From NCBI RefSeq assembly GCF_009908295.1, contig NZ_JAAALO010000001.1, positions 806,001 to 870,000 on the forward strand: DNA of 64,000 nucleotides, in the 5' to 3' direction. The notes below the pieces were generated by a model, which was not told where the DNA came from, searched no databases, and saw nothing but the letters and a program-made list of their open reading frames with translations. Origin of the DNA: Micromonospora rubida. Lineage in GTDB: Bacteria > Actinomycetota > Actinomycetes > Mycobacteriales > Micromonosporaceae. Shown here piece after piece: positions 1-8,273 of the stretch. A program made the position numbers and the translations under genes. Position 1 is the stretch's first letter. Each line of letters begins with the position of its first letter.

Positions 1-1
1 G

Positions 2-82
2 GTGCCCAACCACGAACGCATCAAGGAGACCATCGTCTCCGCGGCGAAACGCACCATCCAACCCTTGCACAAAGAGAGGTGA
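2..82 (+). CDS. C-terminal end of an unidentified protein (partial)
   Basis: An open frame enters from the left edge and ends with TGA at 80-82, just before the ammonium transporter start at 89. The last 26 residues are charged and helical-looking and end in QPLHKER. Only the tail is visible, so the family cannot be named. The 6-base gap to the next gene and the shared AGAGAGG ribosome-binding region suggest co-transcription with the transporter. The gene would lie mostly left of the window. Confidence 0.5.
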   Translation: MPNHERIKETIVSAAKRTIQPLHKER

Positions 83-88
83 GGTCCC

Positions 89-1753
89 GTGCTCGCTCAG
101 AACGCGGTGAACCCGGGCGACACCGCCTGGGTGCTGGTCTGCGCCGGCCTGGTGCTGTTCATGACCCCCGGTCTGGCCGTCTTCTACGGCGGCATGGTTC
201 CCGCCCGCAACGTGCTCGCGATGTTGCAGCAGAACATCATCGCGCTGGGGGTCGTCAGCCTGACCTGGGTGCTGGTGGGGTACACGATCGCCTTCGGCGA
301 CGACGCCGGCACCGGCCTCTTCGGCAACCTTGAGCTGCTGGGGCTGACCGATCTCAAGGTTCCGCCCGCGCCCAACCTGCACGTGGCCGCCGGCCAGGTG
401 ACGATTCCGACCCTGGCGTTCATCGCCTTCCAGATGATGTTCGCGGTGATCACTCCCGCGCTCGCCACCGGAGCCACGGCCGGTCGGCTGAGGCTCGCCG
501 GCTGGGCGTTGTTCCTGGCGGTCTGGTCCATCGTGGTCTATGCGCCCGTCGCGCACTGGCTCTGGCACCCCGAGGGCTGGTTGGCCAAGCTCGGCGCCCA
601 GGACTGGGCCGGCGGGATGGTGGTCCACTCCTCGGCGGGAGCCGCGGTCCTGGGGCTGCTGCTGGTCGTCGGCCGCCGCCGTAACTGGCCGCACACCGCC
701 GCCCCGCCCAACTCGATCCCGTTGACCATCCTCGGTGCGGGCATCCTCTGGTTCGGTTGGTTCGGGTTCAACGCCGGCGACGGGCTCCAGGCCAACGGGG
801 TGGCCGCCCAGGCCCTGCTCAACACCCACGTCGCGGCAGCGGCCGGGATGCTCGTCTGGCTGGTGGCGGAGCGGCTCAAGGACGGCCACTGCACGGTCGT
901 GGGCAGCGTCACCGGTGCGGTCGCGGGGCTCGCCACGGTCACCCCCACCGCCGGTTACGTCAACACGCTCTCCGCCATCGCCATCGGCATCATCGCCGCC
1001 ATCGTCTGCCACACCGCGCTCCGGCTGAAGTACCTGTTCCGGCTCGACGACGCGCTGGACGTCCTCGCGGTCCACTTCGTCGGCGGCATGCTCGGCTCAC
1101 TGCTGCTCGGCTTCTTCGGCGACAGCGGCATTAATTCGCTGGGCGTGGACGGTCTCTTCTTCGGCGGCGGCGGGTCCCTGCTCTGGCACCAGGTCGTCGG
1201 CGTGGTGACCGTGGTGGTCTTCTCCTTCGTGCTCAGCTGGGCGATCGCCGCCGCCGTGCAGGCAATCGTCGGGCTCCGCGCCCCGGCCGACACGCAGGAC
1301 AGCCTCGACCGGACCCAGCAGGACACCGACGCGTACCACCTCGGGAGCGTCGCGGGACTGAGTGGAACGGGGGCAGCCCAGCGAGGCAACCGACGCCGGC
1401 AGGGCCGCTCCGGCGATCGGCCCGCCCAGGGGGCGGCCCAGCGGGACAGGCTGGTCATCGCGATGCTGGATCCGGTTCTGCTGCCCGACACCCGGGAGCT
1501 GCGGGACACCCTGCTCGGCGCGGGGGCCAGCTCGATCGTGGTCTCCGACGCCACGGTCTCCACTGCCACGCCGGCCGCCCAGTCGCTGCCCCGGGGGTAC
1601 TGGCAGGAGCAGGATCTCCTCGGTCGGGTACGGGTGGAGGTGCTGGCGGGGCAGGAGGCCACGGCCGCGGTGCTGGACGTGCTCAGCCGGTACGGCGCCG
1701 ACCGGTCGGAGAGCTACGTGCAGGACGTCCAGCCCGCGACGGACATCCACTGA
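89..1753 (+). CDS. amt: Ammonium transporter (Amt/Mep/Rh family) with extra C-terminal domain
   Basis: This is an integral membrane channel for ammonium uptake. Residues 1 to about 405 show the usual eleven hydrophobic segments and Amt signatures, including the early FYGGMV motif, HSSAGAAVLG, FGWFGFNAG and HFVGGMLGS. The protein has 554 residues, whereas most Amt proteins have 400-450. The excess is a linker rich in Gln, Arg and Gly at about 420-455, followed by a hydrophilic domain of about 100 residues. The stretch VRVEVLAGQEATAAVLDVL inside it resembles the second half of a PII (GlnB)-type fold. The PII resemblance is by eye and is an inference. The start is GTG at 89 behind an AGAGAGG ribosome-binding site. 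Confidence 0.9.
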   Translation: MLAQNAVNPGDTAWVLVCAGLVLFMTPGLAVFYGGMVPARNVLAMLQQNIIALGVVSLTWVLVGYTIAFGDDAGTGLFGNLELLGLTDLKVPPAPNLHVAAGQVTIPTLAFIAFQMMFAVITPALATGATAGRLRLAGWALFLAVWSIVVYAPVAHWLWHPEGWLAKLGAQDWAGGMVVHSSAGAAVLGLLLVVGRRRNWPHTAAPPNSIPLTILGAGILWFGWFGFNAGDGLQANGVAAQALLNTHVAAAAGMLVWLVAERLKDGHCTVVGSVTGAVAGLATVTPTAGYVNTLSAIAIGIIAAIVCHTALRLKYLFRLDDALDVLAVHFVGGMLGSLLLGFFGDSGINSLGVDGLFFGGGGSLLWHQVVGVVTVVVFSFVLSWAIAAAVQAIVGLRAPADTQDSLDRTQQDTDAYHLGSVAGLSGTGAAQRGNRRRQGRSGDRPAQGAAQRDRLVIAMLDPVLLPDTRELRDTLLGAGASSIVVSDATVSTATPAAQSLPRGYWQEQDLLGRVRVEVLAGQEATAAVLDVLSRYGADRSESYVQDVQPATDIH

Positions 1754-1768
1754 CCGGTTCGGTCGCCG

Positions 1769-1813
1769 GGGCCGGCTTCGGGTTGCCGGCCCGGGCCGGC
1801 TTCGGGTTGCCGG
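1769..1813. repeat. Two-copy 21-bp direct repeat, period 24 bp
   Basis: The 21-base unit beginning GGGCCGGCTTCGGG occurs at 1769-1789 and again, identical, at 1793-1813. It lies in the short gap between the convergent ammonium transporter and DUF1275 genes. It probably arose by replication slippage. It may also contribute to transcription termination, because the unit can fold with the GC-rich sequence around it. Confidence 0.7.
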
Positions 1814-1874
1814 GTCGGCAGGGCGGTGCCCGGGGCGTCGGGCGGGCGGACGCGGGGGCCGGCGTCCACCGCCC

Positions 1875-2609
1875 TCACGCCCCGACCCGGACCCGGCGGA
1901 CCAGCAGCGCCACCAGCACCAGCGGGAGCAGTCCCCAGGCCGGCACCCACTGGGGCTGCTGCTGCGCCTCGGCCCCGATGCCGGCCCCGACGGAGTAGCA
2001 GACGAGCGTGAGGAGTCCGAGCAGCGATGCCCGCCTGGCCCGGTCCCGGTCGCTGCCGGGGGCGAGCCACCGGACGAGGTGCCCACCGGTCTTGACGACC
2101 GTGCCCGACTGGTACGTGATGGTGGTCGTCACCCCCGCCGTGCGGACGAACAGCGTCGTGAAGGAGCCCGTGGCGAGTGCGCCGGCAGCGGCCAGGACGA
2201 CCCGCGACGCCGGACCGTGCTGGCCGTGGTGAAGCAGGACGTTGAGGAACGTCCAGAGCGACAGGGTGAACGCCGTGGCACCCAGGCCTCGCAGGGCCGG
2301 CGACCAGCGGCCCGGCAGGGCGCGGATCCAGGAGACCACGCCGGCCCCAGTGGCGAACGCGAGCAGCGAAGCGCCCGAGGCCGGCCAGTCCGGGTGCCAC
2401 CCGGCCGGACCGATGCCGAGGAAGATGAGGTTGCCGGACTGGTTGGCGACGAACGTGCCGTAGCGCAGGAACGCGAAGGCGTCCAGGAAGCCCGCAGTGC
2501 CCGTGCAGAGCGCCAGCACCAGGATGGGGCGACGAAACTCGCGGTACGACTCTGCCGGCCCCGACTGGGCAGGATCGTCCGACGACGGCGTGAGTTCTGA
2601 GCCACCCAT
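1875..2609 (-). CDS. YoaK/DUF1275 family membrane protein
   Basis: The product is a protein of about 244 residues with roughly six hydrophobic segments. Family features include TAGFLDAFAFLRYG near the start and FVANQSGNLIF after it, the usual DUF1275 pattern. The function of the family is not established. It is predicted to be a small integral membrane protein. I prefer the ATG at 2609, which has a GGAGG site about 8 bases upstream, over the GTG at 2621, which overlaps that site. It is transcribed toward the ammonium transporter and has no evident tie to the antibiotic genes. Confidence 0.8.
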   Translation of the reverse strand: MGGSELTPSSDDPAQSGPAESYREFRRPILVLALCTGTAGFLDAFAFLRYGTFVANQSGNLIFLGIGPAGWHPDWPASGASLLAFATGAGVVSWIRALPGRWSPALRGLGATAFTLSLWTFLNVLLHHGQHGPASRVVLAAAGALATGSFTTLFVRTAGVTTTITYQSGTVVKTGGHLVRWLAPGSDRDRARRASLLGLLTLVCYSVGAGIGAEAQQQPQWVPAWGLLPLVLVALLVRRVRVGA

Positions 2610-2674
2610 TGTCGTCGGCACCTCCGGGAGCGCACGTCGGGGACGTCGCCTCGACCGGACTACAAGCTCCCCTC

Positions 2675-2680
2675 ATTCTA
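2675..2680 (-). promoter_or_regulatory. Possible -10 element upstream of the DUF1275 gene
   Basis: On the minus strand TAGAAT lies about 65 bases before the DUF1275 start, in a locally A/T-richer patch. No convincing -35 box is seen. Weak prediction. Confidence 0.25.
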
Positions 2681-2836
2681 TCGCATTTCGGGCATAAGCT
2701 ATCGAAGGGGCGCCACCAGCCACCACTGGTCGGTGGCATCTCCCCCGCGATGACCCCCGCCGGAGGGGCCCGGTTACGGGAACCCCTCAGGTGGCTGCGG
2801 ACGCGAGACGCACGACCGGCCCGCCCACCGGCGCCG

Positions 2837-3232
2837 TCAGTGCACCAGCCGGCCCATCAGGCGCTTGAGCTCAGCGGCCGGATCCGTGGTGAGGCCGCCG
2901 TGCACCGGACTGGTCTGGATCACCGTGCTGCGCGGCGCGGTGAGCCAGCCGAACCGTGCTCGCCGGGTGCCGGCGGCGATGCGGCCCGCACCGGAATCAC
3001 CCGCGCACACGGCGCGGATCGCGTCGAGGGCCGCGGAGACCATGTCGACGTCGACGTCGGGATCCAGCGCGCGCAGTCGCTCAACGTCCACATGCACGGC
3101 GGCGGCGAGGAAGTCCGCACCCGGGCAGTAGAGCAGCGCGCCGACATTCACCTGCTCGCCGCGGTCGACCCGCGGGACCGCCCGCAGCAACGCGTAGTCG
3201 AAGCCCAGGGCGGGGATCGGACCGCCGGTCAC
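2837..3232 (-). CDS. DUF3037 family protein
   Basis: The product has 131 residues, beginning at a GTG that overlaps the stop codon of the HipA-like gene by four bases (GTGA). Family features are the N-terminal FDYALLRAVPRVDRGE and the following NVGALLYCPGADFL. DUF3037 proteins are usually encoded right after HipA-like kinases, as here, so the two probably act together. The biochemical role is unknown. A longer open frame runs upstream but would overlap the kinase almost entirely, so the coupled GTG is preferred. Confidence 0.8.
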   Translation of the reverse strand: MTGGPIPALGFDYALLRAVPRVDRGEQVNVGALLYCPGADFLAAAVHVDVERLRALDPDVDVDMVSAALDAIRAVCAGDSGAGRIAAGTRRARFGWLTAPRSTVIQTSPVHGGLTTDPAAELKRLMGRLVH

Positions 3233-3999
3233 GCGATCGCCTCCGTCGGCCACCAGCCACGATCGCCCATCCGCCGGGCCAGCAGGTACTCGACGTACCG
3301 CCGCCGCAGCTCCGCCGGGTCGGCGTCCTCCGTCACGGAATTCAGGCTCACCAGGAAGCTGTCGGGCACCAGGGCGACGACCTCCTCCAGGAGCTCGGCG
3401 GTCACGATCGCCGCCAGCTCGGCGTCCAGCTTCGCGAGGACCGCGGGGCCCAGCTTCGTCACGAGATCCGCGAGCACGTGCTGGGACAGGTCGTACCGGC
3501 GGGCGGCCCAGGCCTCGACCGAGGGCCAGGAGTGCTGGAACAGCAGCGCGGCACCGTGGTCGATCGCCCACAACTGGCGATGCCAGATGAGCAGGTTGGG
3601 GTTGGACCAGGTGCGGTCCACGTTGGCGGTCAGTGCGTCCAGCCAGTAGATCCGGGCGGCCTCCTCGGGCGGCGGCTCCCACCCGACACCGTCGTAGCCC
3701 ACCGACCCCGGCAGGAAGTCCATGCCGAGGTTCTCCCCGGCGCTGGCCCGCAACAGCTCCTGAACCTCCTGGTCCGGCTCACGACGCGCCACCTCTGGGT
3801 CGACGCCGATGACGGCGAGCTCGGGCACCCGGATGCCGAGCCTGCGGCCGAGCTCACCGACGACGACCTCCGCCACCAGGGCCGCGCTGCCCTGACCCGC
3901 TCCGCGGAACTTCACGACGTAGGTCCCGTCGTTGTCCGCCTCCACCACCCCGGGTAGGGAACCGCCCTCCCGCAAGGGAGTCAGGTACTGCGTTCCCAT
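3229..3999 (-). CDS. HipA-like kinase family protein
   Basis: The product has about 256 residues and resembles the compact HipA-like kinases found beside DUF3037 genes, not full HipA toxins of about 440 residues. Visible kinase features are TYVVKFRGAGQGSAAL, a glycine-rich ATP-binding stretch with an early Lys, NVDRTWSNPNLL in the catalytic loop position, and AIDHGAAL in the metal-binding position. The start is taken as ATG 3999; TTG 4011 is possible. The substrate is unknown. There is no HipB-like antitoxin in view, so calling it a toxin would go beyond the evidence. Confidence 0.75.
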   Translation of the reverse strand: MGTQYLTPLREGGSLPGVVEADNDGTYVVKFRGAGQGSAALVAEVVVGELGRRLGIRVPELAVIGVDPEVARREPDQEVQELLRASAGENLGMDFLPGSVGYDGVGWEPPPEEAARIYWLDALTANVDRTWSNPNLLIWHRQLWAIDHGAALLFQHSWPSVEAWAARRYDLSQHVLADLVTKLGPAVLAKLDAELAAIVTAELLEEVVALVPDSFLVSLNSVTEDADPAELRRRYVEYLLARRMGDRGWWPTEAIA

Positions 4000-4075
4000 T
4001 ACTCTCTGCAACAGAATCCACCCTACTGGTCACTGACACGAGAAAAGAGAAATCAGGCTCCGGACCGCGCCGCGC

Positions 4076-5299
4076 TCACCTCAGCCGGACCGGCAGACGG
4101 GAGACCGCCCGGAGGAACCTCGGGCCCACCTCCTCGGGATCGGCGGCGAGCCGCACGCCGGGGAACCGGGCGAACAGCTCGTTCAACGCGATCTCCGTCT
4201 CCGCCGTCGCGAGGGCCGCCCCCGGGCAGTAGTGGTCCCCCGCCGCGAAGCTGAGCTGAGGATTGTCGGCCCGGGTGACGTCCAGGGTCCGGGGGTCCGC
4301 GAAGCGCTCCGGATCGTTGTTGGCCGCGCCCACCACGAGCTGGATCTGGCCGTCCTTCGGGATCGTCACCCCGTCGATCTCGATCGGCTCCACGGCGAAG
4401 CGGGGCAGCGCCATCTTGATCGGGCCGGAGTAGCGCATCAGCTCCCGCACCGCCCGACCGGTGTGCTCGGGCTGCGTCCTGACCAGCTCCAGCTGCTCGG
4501 GGTGGCTCAGCAGGTAGAAGAAGCTGAGGGAGATCGAGTGCCGGACCGTGTCGAGGCCGGCCTGCACGAGGACGAGCACCAGGGCGACCAGCTCCACCTC
4601 GTCGAGCTGCTCGGTCTCGTCACTGACCCGGACCAGGTCGGAGATCAGGTCGTCACCGGGCTTGACACGACGCGCGTGGATCAGCTTCACAACCGTGTCG
4701 ACCATGCCGCGCAGCGCGGGTGGCAGCAGCTTCGGGTCCGGCCGGATGAAGGTCGTGAACGCCTCCGTCCACTTCAGCCACTGGTCCCGATACTCGTCGT
4801 CGACGCCGAGCAGCTCGCAGATCACGGTGGTGGAGATCGGGTGCGCGTAGTCAGCGACCAGGTCGGCCTCTCCCCCCGGATCCATCCGGTCGAGGAGGTC
4901 ACTGGCCAGGGCCTCGATCCGGGGACGGAGCGAACGGACCCGGCGCAGGGAGAACGCCCTGTCGATCAGGGCGCGGACGCGGCGGTGGTCGTCCGGCACC
5001 ATCGTCATGATGGTGGAGTCGAAGTACTTCAGCAGCTCCTCGGGCACGCCGCGCCTGCGCATGCTGTCGAGGTGCACCCCCTCCGGCGGGTGGTTGCTGA
5101 CCCGGCGGTCGGCGAACAGGCTGCGGACCGCCTCGTACCGCGTCACGACGTACACGTCGTTGCCGTCGGAGAAGCGGCCCGGGCAGACAGGGCGAGGGGC
5201 GCCGATCCAGCGCTCCCCGGCCTCGCGGTCGGTCACGAAGCTCTCGTCGGACAGGTCGAACTCGACATCCGTCCAGTCGAACGTTCCGGCCACCATCAT
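4076..5299 (-). CDS. Cytochrome P450
   Basis: A soluble bacterial P450 of about 405 residues. The heme-binding loop is FAAGDHYCPGAALA, with the thiolate Cys near residue 357. The I-helix shows QAGLDTV, the oxygen-activation AGxDT pattern, and the ExxR helix is present as ELMR. The start is ambiguous because ATG 5299, ATG 5296 and GTG 5293 follow one AAGGGG site; the GTG has the best spacing. It is divergent from the TetR gene, and the twin-palindrome operator lies between them, so TetR control is likely. The substrate is unknown. It could tailor one of the two neighbouring antibiotics, but nothing ties it to either. Confidence 0.88.
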   Translation of the reverse strand: MMVAGTFDWTDVEFDLSDESFVTDREAGERWIGAPRPVCPGRFSDGNDVYVVTRYEAVRSLFADRRVSNHPPEGVHLDSMRRRGVPEELLKYFDSTIMTMVPDDHRRVRALIDRAFSLRRVRSLRPRIEALASDLLDRMDPGGEADLVADYAHPISTTVICELLGVDDEYRDQWLKWTEAFTTFIRPDPKLLPPALRGMVDTVVKLIHARRVKPGDDLISDLVRVSDETEQLDEVELVALVLVLVQAGLDTVRHSISLSFFYLLSHPEQLELVRTQPEHTGRAVRELMRYSGPIKMALPRFAVEPIEIDGVTIPKDGQIQLVVGAANNDPERFADPRTLDVTRADNPQLSFAAGDHYCPGAALATAETEIALNELFARFPGVRLAADPEEVGPRFLRAVSRLPVRLR

Positions 5300-5358
5300 C
5301 CCCTTCGATCGCTCGTGACGTCCGACCCGCGCGCGGCTACCGGCTCGCATCCGATGAC

Positions 5359-6117
5359 GTGGCTTCGAGCCGGATTTGCCGGTGTTCGGATACGGCACCG
5401 TATCAGCATACGATACTGTATCTGAGTTCCCGGAGGGGGTCGATCGTCATCAATAAAAGGCTGACGCGGCAGGAGAGCCGTGAGATCACGCGTAAGGAGC
5501 TGCTGCAGGCGGCCGCCGAGCTGTTCGCCGAGTGCGGCGTCAACGGCACCTCGGTCGAGCAGATCGTCGAGCGCGCCGGCTACACCCGGGGCGCGTTCTA
5601 CGGCAACTTCGACGGCAAGCACGAGCTGGTCCTGGCCCTGCTGGAACAGCGGACCGAGCACGAGCTGGAGGAGGTCCAGGCGCTCAGCCGGCGGGCGGGC
5701 TCGTTCGAGGAGACGATCGAGCACCTGCGGGGCTGGCACCGCGAGCGGGACAAGAACTTCGCGAGCTGGCTGGCGCTGCGCACCGAGCTCTGGCTCTACG
5801 GGCTGCGCGATCCGGAGATGCTGCCGCTGCTGGCCGATCGCGAGCGGCGTTCCCGCGAGGCGATGACCCAGGCGCTCGCGCAGGGCTTCGCCGCCCGCTC
5901 GGTCACGCCACCCGCACCGGTGGAGCTGCTGGCCCTGATCGTGCACGCACTGGACGACGGGCTGTCCATCCAGCGCGCTCTCTCGCCCGACGACACCGCC
6001 GGAAACGTCATGGACGTGGTGGATCTCCTGATGAGGTCCTGGACCGCCCTGGCCCGGGCCGGCACGAACAACCCCGCCGACCTGCCCGACCCCGGGAACG
6101 ACACCCCTCGCCCATGA
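5359..6117 (+). CDS. TetR/AcrR family transcriptional regulator
   Basis: The N-terminal helix-turn-helix is clear: RKELLQAAAELFAECG, then GTSVEQIVERAGYTRGAFYG and an NFDGKHEL helix. About 150 variable ligand-binding residues follow. The coordinates use the only standard in-frame start, GTG 5359, but that would put both operator palindromes inside the coding region. A strong GGAGGGGG at 5432-5439 instead points to initiation near 5443-5451, where the in-frame codons are ATC, GTC and ATC. The true start is therefore unsettled. It precedes an MFS pump by 57 bases and is presumably its repressor. Confidence 0.88.
   Translation: MASSRICRCSDTAPYQHTILYLSSRRGSIVINKRLTRQESREITRKELLQAAAELFAECGVNGTSVEQIVERAGYTRGAFYGNFDGKHELVLALLEQRTEHELEEVQALSRRAGSFEETIEHLRGWHRERDKNFASWLALRTELWLYGLRDPEMLPLLADRERRSREAMTQALAQGFAARSVTPPAPVELLALIVHALDDGLSIQRALSPDDTAGNVMDVVDLLMRSWTALARAGTNNPADLPDPGNDTPRP
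5389..5424. promoter_or_regulatory. Twin-palindrome operator, probable TetR binding site
   Basis: Two inverted repeats stand about 20 bp apart centre to centre: GATACGGCACCGTATC at 5389-5404 (7-bp perfect arms) and GATACTGTATC at 5412-5422 (5-bp perfect arms). They lie between the divergent P450 and TetR genes. A 36-bp block here matches a block at 25692-25727 at 28 of 36 positions. Paired palindromes two helical turns apart fit binding by two TetR dimers. That the adjacent TetR is the binder is inferred. Confidence 0.75.
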
Positions 6118-6174
6118 ACCCGTGGCCGGCCACCACGGCCGCCACGGACCAACCGGAGAACTGGAGTGCGAGCA

Positions 6175-7845
6175 ATGAGCGAGGAAGTGCAGACGGCACG
6201 GCCGGCCCACGCCGCCGAACCGCCTGTCGTCGACGCCCCCGAGCTGGATCCCAAGCGCTGGCTGGCGCTGATGGTCCTGCTCGTCGCGACCTTCATGGAC
6301 CTGCTCGACGTCAACATCGTCACGGTGGCGATCCCGAGCATTCAGGAGGATCTCGGCGCTTCGTCGGCCGCCATCCAGGCGTTGACCGTCGGCTACACGC
6401 TGTGCTTCGCGGTCATCCTGATCACCGGAGGACGGCTCGGCGACATCTTCGGTCGCAAGAAGATGTTCCTGACCGGGGTCGCCAGCTTCGTTCTGGCGTC
6501 CGCCCTGTGCGCCCTCGCCCCGAGCTCCGAGATGCTGGTGGGCTCCCGGGTGCTGCAGGGGATCGCCGCCGCGATCATGGTGCCGCAGGTCCTGGCGATC
6601 ATCCACGTCACGTTCCCGCCGCAGGAGATCGGCCGGGTCGTCAGCCTGTACGCCAGCATGATCGGCCTGGCCATCGTCGCCGGACCGCTCCTGGGCGGGG
6701 TGCTCATCCACTGGAACCCGTTCGACCTGGGCTGGCGGACCATCTTCGCGGTCAACCTGCCGATCGGCACGGCGGCCCTGGTCGCCGCCTCGCTGTGGAT
6801 GCGTGAGTCCAGGTCGCCACGCAACACCCGACTGGACATCGTCGGCATGGTGCTGGCGATCGTCGGGCTGCTGTTGTTGCTGCTGCCCCTGCTTCGGGGC
6901 CGGGAGCTCGGCTGGCCCGCGTGGAGCATCGTCGCGCTCGTCGCCTCCGTCCCCGTTCTCGCCCTGTTCGTGGTCTACGAGCGCCACAAGACCCGCAAGG
7001 ACGGGTCGCCGCTGGTGGTGCTGTCGCTGTTCCGGATCCGGACGTTCGGCGCCGGCATCGGCACCCAACTGCTCTTCAGCTGCATTCCGGCCGGCTTCTT
7101 CCTCACCTGGACGCTCTACCTGCAGGGCGGTCTCGGCTGGTCGGCCCTGCACACCGGCCTGACCGCGATCCCGTTCTCGCTGGGCGTCCCGATCGCCGGC
7201 AACTACGCCGTGCGCAAGCTGTTCCCCCGGTACGGACGCAACTGCCTGTTCGCGGGTGCGCTGATGATGCTGACCGGCCTCCTGCTCTACGCCTGGACGG
7301 CGCAGCACGTCGGATCCGCGATCACGTCATGGCACGCCGTGGCGCCGATGCTGCTCCTGGGCTCGGGCATGGGCATGCTGCTCGCCCCGCTGACAGGCAT
7401 GACCCTCACCGAGGTCCAGCCCCGGGAGGCGGGTTCCGCGTCCGGCCTGATCAACGCAGCCGGCCAGCTGGGCGCGGCCCTGGGCGTGGCGATCATCGGC
7501 GGCATCTTCTTCTCCGCTCTCGCCGGCAACGCCGGGCCGCAGGCCGACAGGGTGGTGCCGGCCGTTCAGGCAGCGGCGCCGGGGCAGGCGGCGATCAAGA
7601 TCTGCGCCATCGACTCGCTCGGTCAAGCGGACCTCACGGCCGTACCGGACAGCTGTCGTTCCCTCGCCGGTGGCGGCGACCCCGGCCAGCAGGCCGCAGT
7701 CGGCACGGCCCTCACCGACATCCGCGAGCGGACGTTCGTCGCCACGTTCAGCGAGACGCTGTACTGGGCGGCCGGCGGTCTGGCAGGGGTGATCTGCCTG
7801 CTCTTCCTCCTGCCGCGCCAGCCGCGGCGACCGACGATGTCCTGA
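6175..7845 (+). CDS. MFS drug efflux transporter, DHA2 (EmrB/QacA) type
   Basis: A 556-residue membrane protein with about fourteen hydrophobic segments, the DHA2 size and layout. The motif A loop GGRLGDIFGRKKM follows the second segment, and VLQGIAAAIMVPQVLA matches the motif B/C region. An extracytoplasmic insert with two Cys lies at about 455-515. ATG 6175 is chosen with GGAG about 8 bases upstream; a GTG at 6166 is less likely. It sits directly behind the TetR gene and before a DUF6204 gene, so it is probably a TetR-regulated self-protection pump. It could export bottromycin, the elfamycin, or both. Confidence 0.9.
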   Translation: MSEEVQTARPAHAAEPPVVDAPELDPKRWLALMVLLVATFMDLLDVNIVTVAIPSIQEDLGASSAAIQALTVGYTLCFAVILITGGRLGDIFGRKKMFLTGVASFVLASALCALAPSSEMLVGSRVLQGIAAAIMVPQVLAIIHVTFPPQEIGRVVSLYASMIGLAIVAGPLLGGVLIHWNPFDLGWRTIFAVNLPIGTAALVAASLWMRESRSPRNTRLDIVGMVLAIVGLLLLLLPLLRGRELGWPAWSIVALVASVPVLALFVVYERHKTRKDGSPLVVLSLFRIRTFGAGIGTQLLFSCIPAGFFLTWTLYLQGGLGWSALHTGLTAIPFSLGVPIAGNYAVRKLFPRYGRNCLFAGALMMLTGLLLYAWTAQHVGSAITSWHAVAPMLLLGSGMGMLLAPLTGMTLTEVQPREAGSASGLINAAGQLGAALGVAIIGGIFFSALAGNAGPQADRVVPAVQAAAPGQAAIKICAIDSLGQADLTAVPDSCRSLAGGGDPGQQAAVGTALTDIRERTFVATFSETLYWAAGGLAGVICLLFLLPRQPRRPTMS

Positions 7846-7874
7846 CGCCCACCCCGCTTCCGGAGGCCCCCGCA

Positions 7875-8207
7875 ATGTCCCGCAAGACCTATCAGGTCAT
7901 CGTGCGCGGCAGGTTCGCCCCGCTCGACGACGACCAGCGAGCCAGGCTGCTCGCCAAGGCCGACGAGCACGACGTGTTCCAGGCCAGATTCACCGAGGAC
8001 GGCACGGTGACCTACGAACGCGCCCTGCTCGCGTTCACCTTCCGTTGCCTCGTCCCGGCCACCGAGGAGGACAGGGCCGAAGTCGTGATCGGCAGGGCGG
8101 AGGCACTCGCCGCGGCCGCCGTCCGAACACTCGGTGCCGGGTCTCAGGACCTCAGTTCCGTGTCGACCGACCTCGACGACATCAAGGTCCGTCGACGGGG
8201 GCCGTGA
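7875..8207 (+). CDS. DUF6204 family protein, copy 1
   Basis: A 110-residue soluble protein. The N-terminal KTYQVIVRGRFAPL and the following ADEHDVFQARF and GTVTYER stretches fit the DUF6204 pattern as I know it; the function is uncharacterized. It starts at ATG 7875 with a CGGAGG site 8 bases upstream, 29 bases after the MFS pump, so the two are likely co-transcribed. A close paralog lies at 25823-26152 beside the bottromycin exporter. Each DUF6204 gene therefore accompanies an MFS pump and the same operator type. Its stop codon lies inside a terminator hairpin. Confidence 0.75.
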   Translation: MSRKTYQVIVRGRFAPLDDDQRARLLAKADEHDVFQARFTEDGTVTYERALLAFTFRCLVPATEEDRAEVVIGRAEALAAAAVRTLGAGSQDLSSVSTDLDDIKVRRRGP

Positions 8208-8236
8208 CTCCCGAAGCCGGGTGGGGAGTCACGGCC
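8200..8236. terminator. Bidirectional terminator hairpin
   Basis: A perfect 13-bp stem, GGCCGTGACTCCC at 8200-8212 and its complement at 8224-8236, encloses an 11-base loop. It lies between the convergent DUF6204 and botP genes and overlaps the DUF6204 stop codon. There is no T-tract, which is common in actinomycete terminators. Confidence 0.75.
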
Positions 8237-8273
8237 GGGACGGGACCGGGCGGAGCGGAGGCGCGGGCACCGG

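Noticed and set aside
3229..3999. HipA toxin of a toxin-antitoxin system
   Set aside because: The protein is much shorter than HipA, has no HipB-like neighbour and is paired with DUF3037, so a toxin call is not supported.
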